DNA of 64,000 nucleotides from Taiwanofungus camphoratus (taxonomy: Eukaryota > Basidiomycota > Agaricomycetes > Polyporales > Taiwanofungaceae): positions 434,001 to 498,000 of the forward strand of contig CP021229.1 of assembly GCA_003999685.1 (NCBI GenBank). The letters are read 5' to 3'. Positions 58,732 through 64,000 of this stretch are shown here, piece after piece. The stretch's first letter is position 1. Each line of letters begins with the position of its first letter. The notes under the pieces are model-generated. The model saw only the letters and a program-made list of their open reading frames with translations, did not search any database and had not been told where the DNA came from. A program made the position numbers and the translations under genes.

Positions 58732-60763
58732 TATCACATTGTATGAGGGCCTGAAGCGCTTGCAGCTGGAAGTTTACCTATAGAAGGCGGTCTGAAATGA
58801 TGTACCGTTGCGATATCGTATGGGGAGTGTACGAGTAGATGATCGCAGAGCATAGCACTGTCAAATGTAGAAAAACAGTCATCCGATTTACCGCTGTCCC
58901 AAGCATAGATACCAACGTTGGCATAGATGCGCCTGTCAGTCAGTTCGTGCTAGGATCAACATGATGCGCGCTGGGTTATGCAGCCAGATGATTAACCGCT
59001 CATATTCCGGAACACCACGGCCATAATCACATGCAAACAGAACATGGACTCAGGACAAACTAAATAGGTATTCCGGACAATGTCCTCTGCCTATCCCGCT
59101 ACTTGTCACATGTAAGCCAAAGGGCACATCACATATGTCAGAAATCGTGTGGCCCACTTCTCACGGTCCCTTCCCCTGAGTAAATTTTCGTTGCTTTCCA
59201 TGAATTCATGCGAACTTGCACGATGTTCTTTATCGCAGTAGTATGATAGGTATAAAACTCGAGGAAGAGCCCCGTTCAAGGATTCTCTCAAAGACATGCG
59301 TAAATCGTTGCTTTGCGACCCGGCAGTCTTCAGTTATACTAAAGAAGCGGGAGTGAAATGTTCAGGGAAAAAGTGTAGACACGCACCTCTGCTATTCTTC
59401 CTGCTACAAATTCAACTGATCGAGATACGAAATTTGGATGAGTAAAAACTGCGCTGTGGATTTTTGTATCGACATTTTAGATCACAAAAAAGGTCTGCAT
59501 TCATGAGCTTCAGCCTTGCCGACATCTACCGCTAAACCCAGTCAGCCCAAGTGCGCTTTTGAAGTCTGGATGACAAGAAAAATACATAACCCTATTGCAT
59601 CATTCGTTCACTGCATGGTCGGACACGTGGGACGCGTGCACATATAGATTGAGTAGACACCGCCGGTTAATAGCTTAGTGTAGTCAAATGACCAACGGTA
59701 ACACTCACCGCATATCAAGGGCTCGCAAAAAGCATGTATGATACATTGATAACAGCCAAAGCGAGGCTCGAGCACCATGCGCGGCGACCTTTATTCAAGT
59801 CTCAGGGTAGACTCGCAGGAACCTTTCTCTCAGTATATACACTTGACCGCGCAGGAAGGAACAATTTTCGTGATTGAGGTAACCAAACACAGACGTGAAT
59901 GAGAAAAGATAGCTTGACGTTGTCGTCGTCTATGAAGCTCCCATCATCGGGATCGAGTACCAAAGACTTCTATTCATGGCATTCGACCGCAGTAGGGAAA
60001 GGTAGTCCATAATGGCAGCCAAGATAGACACATGCGGAGGTGGTGAAGTGTGCCATGACAGTGGCCATCCGTGAGGAACACGTTTATTCGCTAGCTGTAC
60101 AGCGGATGAATCCGATGATGCGAACTGACCATGGCCAGCAAACGGGACGGCACCTACTAACGGACTAAATAGTCTATAGTCTTTCGGCCTGGCCCAGGCC
60201 CCCCCACGTTACTATCAATTACTCTTAATTAGGCACTCCGCTCCAACGGTAATTGGTGAGTGAATAGCAGGGGGGAGACACTGGATAGCCGCTAAGAGAC
60301 AGGGAACGCGAGTCCGCTGCTACGATGACACAGCAGGCACCAGTGTCACGTGGTCCACACAGCAACTGACCCCGCCACGGGATTAGCTGTACGCGGTCTA
60401 CACGCCGTAGATATAGCCACAGCGACATGCGGAAACAAGCTGTTGTGTGGGCAGGTAGGCTTGCGGAGCTCAACGGGCCACCCTTCGCCTGTGAGGTCAA
60501 TTGCCGAGTGTTGCCCCGCATTGGTTCTATCTGGGGAAGGGTTACTCACGGAGACTGTTGTGATAGCTACCATCCGAGCCCGCGCGACTCCATACTTGTC
60601 TGAGCCCTTCATTCCTCCAAAATTGAGTCGTGTCTCCAGATCGAGTCTCCCATTCAGTTTTCAACCTGTGACTAAAGGTTATTTGGGTTAAGAAGACGTT
60701 AGTTTAACAGAGTTAGGGAGCCAAGGCGCTCTTGGAAAAAGCAGCTGTAATCTCTGTGGGTCA
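58732..60763. other. Gene-poor stretch left of the hAT element
   Basis: No gene, RNA or repeat recognised in about 2 kb; open frames are short and on both strands. Confidence 0.35.
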
Positions 60764-61897
60764 GTCACAAGCAGTGATGTGCGGGTCAGTGACTAGTCAG
60801 TGACTTTCCACAAGTCAGTGACCCTGACCCTGATCTGACCTTACTGACTGTGACCTTACCCACGGTCCTGGCATAGAGCGGCCCGACTGCGGCCCGTTAC
60901 TGAGACAATAAAGTCATTGCAGCTAACATTCAATGTGTGCCACGAGAGAAATACAATTAAGTACTAAGGATTGTATCTGCCGTCTCATCAATACTACTGA
61001 ATGCTGCTTCCTCCTTGCCGTCAACATCTAATTCAATTAGTTCATACAATTAAAGCTGTTCATCTAGGATATGGTGTGCACCCCTCTCATATCTTTCCAC
61101 CCAAGTGGTCCTGGTAAAGTCAAAAGAGAGATTTGAGTTCAATTGAGATGCTTGACGGAAATTATGCAGCATGAAGGTCAAGATCGTCATCTACCATTTG
61201 CGATAAGGTGTCAGTGATCATACAAACTTGGTCTGCCATGATTGCTCTGTGCAGTGTTGTGCTTGACATGACCGGGTCATGACCGGGTCAAGTCAAAAGG
61301 TCAAGGGTCAAGGCATGACTTGCACACGGGATCTGATAAGGGCTTAGATGCCTAAATATTATCAAGTTACCCTGCACGGATTTCGCGAATTTTGGCATCA
61401 ACACAGTAGCGGCAGCAGGCTTCCCAATGAGATATATCATTTCTATATCTTTAGCTGCCTTTGTAGAAGTGATACCAGACCAAGGTTTGGCATTGCTGTT
61501 AAGAACATAATATAGAGATAACTACTGCACCTTCCGGGCTAATTTACTATGTTTTTTTCGAAATTTCTAAATATCTTCCTCACACGTGATGTGTTAGCAA
61601 CGAGTAGGTCACAGCTTGACTTTCTGACCCTCATTTGACCCGGGTCATGACCCCGTCAAGGTCATGACCCCAGTCAAAAGTCAAGGGGTCGAACGTGACC
61701 TTTACAATACTGGCTCTGTGACCTCTGCGTTCACTACCGATAAGGAAGGGTGCCCTCTGTCACCACTCTGGACAAGACCCCGGCGTTACCCTCGGGGTCA
61801 TGACCCTACCAGGGTCAGTGGAAAGTCACTGACAGTCATAGGGTCAGTGACCGTGACCTATGACCTTGGGCACTGACCGTACATCACTGGTCACAAG
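60764..61897. mobile_element. Non-autonomous hAT-type DNA transposon with intact 8-bp target duplication
   Basis: The element spans 60772-61889 (1118 bp). Its ends are inverted: the left reads CAGTGATGTGCGGGTCAGTG and the right, reversed, CAGTGATGTACGGTCAGTG. CAGTGATGT fits the hAT terminal pattern. A perfect 8-bp duplication, GTCACAAG, flanks it (60764-60771 and 61890-61897), the size hAT elements make. Both subterminal regions are packed with GGTCA/TGACC motifs, often as GGGTCATGACC palindromes, and share GTCAGTGACTTTCCAC in opposite orientation; such motifs are typical transposase-binding sites. The AT-rich centre has no transposase frame, so it needs a helper elsewhere. The intact duplication suggests fairly recent insertion. 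Confidence 0.88.
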
Positions 61898-62777
61898 TAA
61901 CTTTGAATCCCAATTACTTTATTTAGCTTACCATTAAATGGTTGACACCGTGCAAGTGAAATATGAAACTTGAGCTCAAAAGAAGCATTGCCAAAAGAGA
62001 TATTAGGTCATGTTTAGATCCGCCGCACGGTGGGACTGATATGGCGGTTATGTCGAGACATTCAACGACGCAAGCAAGAAAAATCCTGAATAATAAGATC
62101 ATAGAAGATGTTGGGAGATAATGTTGTTATGCATTAATTACGGACTTGTTTGCGGGACAATGAAACTGGATTCCTGCAAGTTTCTGCTGTACCTGGGTAC
62201 GGTTCGCCGACGAATTGCCAAGTCGCCTCATGAATCTGAGTCCCACACGTACGCGTCACTACTCACGTACATCAACTTGTGGGAGTCATTTCCTGGGGCA
62301 TAAGGGCGTATTTTGGACAGTGCATCATCGACTTGCTAGTGCATGCTCCGAGTCAGTGTACTACAAGCTGGCGGGGGCTGTGATTTCCTCCACGTGACGC
62401 GCCGCGTTGCAGATTGCAAGCAATTCTGAAGCATATGCTAAATCAACTATGACAAGTGAGATCTGAGCGAGCTATTGTTACATCCTTTATAGCTAACGAG
62501 TATGACATAGATACGGACAAGGATACTACCAATGAGCAAATGGTTGGCCGACAATAACCAGGTTATGTATGATATAGCGCGGACATTATCGCCAAATGGT
62601 ATGCTCACAAGAGATACAGCCCCAAATACGAGCGTGTGAAACAAAACATATGGAAAAAATAACAATAAATAGTGAACGGCCATAATCATTGCAACACTTG
62701 GGGCGAAGCACCTTTGATGAGCTCCACGCCTTGATGCAGTAAAAGATAACTTACATGCCAGACCCAGAAAACGTGAC
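61898..62777. other. Intergenic stretch between the hAT element and zinc-finger member 6
   Basis: No gene or repeat recognised; contains the 3' flank of member 6. Confidence 0.35.
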
Positions 62778-63248
62778 TCAGCTTGCAGTCCTTTGGAAAT
62801 GTGTACAGTAGTTCCTTATGTGCCGGTCCAACAACCCAGGCCTTCCGATGTCCTTATGGCAATAAGGACACTGGACGCTTGCGCGCAAATGGACAGCCGC
62901 GACATGCTTCCCGTAGCTCGCGTACGCCATCTCCTTCCTGCAGTTGCCGCCCCACCGGCAGGTGCCGCGATTCCGCTTGTTCCACGGATTCGCGGCGCTG
63001 CACAGGTGATAGTCCTTTAGGTGCCGCATGATGCCTGCAGCAGAGATATCGTCTAGCAGGATGTTGCAGTTATCCCAGAGACAAGGCACGCGGTGCGTTG
63101 TGTCTAGGATCCCTGGCGCCGACATCACAGCCTCTCCGGCTAGCGAAGAACTCGATGGGCCCGGGATTGCATACGTGTAGTATTCAGGAGACTGGCTCGG
63201 GACTGAATATCCCACTGAATAATTTATCGAATATTGTTGATAATCCAT
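62778..63248 (-). CDS. Three-finger C-x-W-x-C zinc-finger protein (member 6, compact)
   Basis: A single coding exon of 156 residues starting MDYQQYSINYSVGYSVPSQS, a Tyr/Ser/Gln-rich leader. Finger 1 is C-L-W-D-N-C then MRHLKDYH; finger 2 is C-R-W-G-G-N-C then GKHVAAVHLR; finger 3 is C-P-Y-C then LLDRHIRNYC (C2HC) with a degenerate middle (DIGRPGLL instead of the usual FSRxDxL). It groups with members 2 and 5. A likely intron in the 5' UTR (63310-63252, GTATGT to TTGCAG) ends three bases before the ATG. A TATAAA on the minus strand at 63405-63400 would place transcription start near 63370. Gene structure therefore looks complete. Confidence 0.78.
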   Translation of the reverse strand: MDYQQYSINYSVGYSVPSQSPEYYTYAIPGPSSSSLAGEAVMSAPGILDTTHRVPCLWDNCNILLDDISAAGIMRHLKDYHLCSAANPWNKRNRGTCRWGGNCRKEMAYASYGKHVAAVHLRASVQCPYCHKDIGRPGLLDRHIRNYCTHFQRTAS

Positions 63249-63251
63249 TAT

Positions 63252-63405
63252 CTGCAACAAAATCAGATTAGACACAGCTCTAGGTCAAGAGTATGATCGC
63301 CGACACATACAAGGTAGCCCGATTGCAACTGTGAGATATTAGGTTTCTAGCGGATATCTGTGTTGGATTCGTTGCACTTGCCGGGAGCATTTTGTCACAT
63401 TTATA
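63252..63405 (-). promoter_or_regulatory. TATA box and 5'-UTR intron of zinc-finger member 6
   Basis: TATAAA on the minus strand at 63405-63400, a probable donor GTATGT at 63310 and an acceptor TTGCAG ending at 63252. The distances fit a short leader with one 59-nt intron. Confidence 0.45.
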
Positions 63406-64000
63406 TGTGGCCCACCGCACAGGTTGGTACCGGAAAACGTGTGTACCATGAGCAGAAATGTGCGCACTCCTTCACCCGAACCGCCACGTCTGGATGCACG
63501 CAACCTGATGACGAGAGACTGTACCCCCCATGAGGCTCAGCGCGAAGGGAGAAGTCGATGTTAACTTGGAAGCTGCAGTGTCCGTCGCGCACCCAGTTGC
63601 CAGTTGCCACCACGTGGAAACCTCGTGGTACGGAGCCTAGGCCCACACTCCTTGCACCGCGCCTGGTGGGATTGCCTCAAGTTTTACAGAATCGAAAGAG
63701 ATACGTACTCGACGAGGGGTGAAAGTGAGTAGTACTAGAAGGTACAGCTCTGCTAGTACGTTGTCATCGGTCTCCAAGCGGAGGAGTATGAACAACTTCA
63801 AGTAAATGCGGACATCAAGCATCAACACCAACCAGTGCACGACCTGTTCCTTTGGCACGTTGTATCCTCACATGTTCGTCGTCATCCTCACTACTATAAT
63901 ATCTATAGTATATCCGGATTAGATGTTGAATGCGCTGCGGAAAACGCGGTAACCGCCTGCGGAACACGTACCTGTCGATTCCTAACAGACTAGGCAATCT
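63406..64000. other. Right edge, no gene recognised
   Basis: About 600 bp upstream of member 6. Short open frames occur on the minus strand but none has recognisable family resemblance or splice-consistent partners inside the window. Confidence 0.35.

Noticed and set aside
31416-64000. Search for LTR retroelements, Polintons or other virus-like remnants to explain the gene-poor half
   Set aside because: No reverse transcriptase, integrase, capsid-like frame or paired long terminal repeats were recognised; only DNA-transposon-type pieces were supported.

Overview
The window looks like nuclear DNA of an agaricomycete basidiomycete, possibly a polypore. The evidence is dense multi-exon genes with introns mostly of 50-80 nt, two fungal major-royal-jelly-protein genes, a DUF6533-type membrane protein, a Ran1-like kinase pair, and household genes with clear fungal features. 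No bacterial-style operons were seen. No LTR retroelement, Polinton or other virus-like fossil was recognised.

Positions 1-31.4 kb are gene-dense. In order: the N-terminal two thirds of a long-form tRNase Z (TRZ1, minus, running off the left edge); a strikingly CpG-depleted block (about 2.5-6.0 kb) holding a DUF6533-like membrane protein gene; a secreted GPI-anchor-type protein; an unrecognised 292-residue protein; two tandem Ser/Thr kinases that share one intron position and are separated by an array of palindromes; BIR1 (survivin, chromosomal passenger complex) head-to-head with WAPL (cohesin release factor), with only 125 bp between the start codons; a RING + RRM protein; and a tandem pair of 11-exon royal-jelly/yellow-like secreted proteins.

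Positions 31.4-64 kb are very different. This is a gene-poor stretch in which the only convincing genes are six members of one three-finger zinc-finger family: minus 31.9, 35, 44.3, 54 and 62.8 kb, and plus 57.9 kb. Their first two fingers are of an unusual C-x-W-x(n)-C type and the third is C2H2 or C2HC. Splicing could be worked out for three members. The genes divide into two subfamilies and one copy is truncated. Between them lie a non-autonomous hAT element with a perfect 8-bp target duplication, two TA-flanked MITEs, a 154-bp tandem duplication, a Pol III/tRNA-like relic and long stretches in which nothing recognisable was found.

Most of the left half is conserved cell biology: tRNA 3' processing, kinase signalling, chromosome segregation and ubiquitin/RNA regulation. 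The right half looks like a fast-evolving accessory block in which a lineage-specific putative DNA-binding family has multiplied. That family is the best candidate for something undescribed. Exon boundaries were inferred by eye from GT/GC-AG signals, reading-frame phase and protein-family resemblance; no search or transcript data were used.
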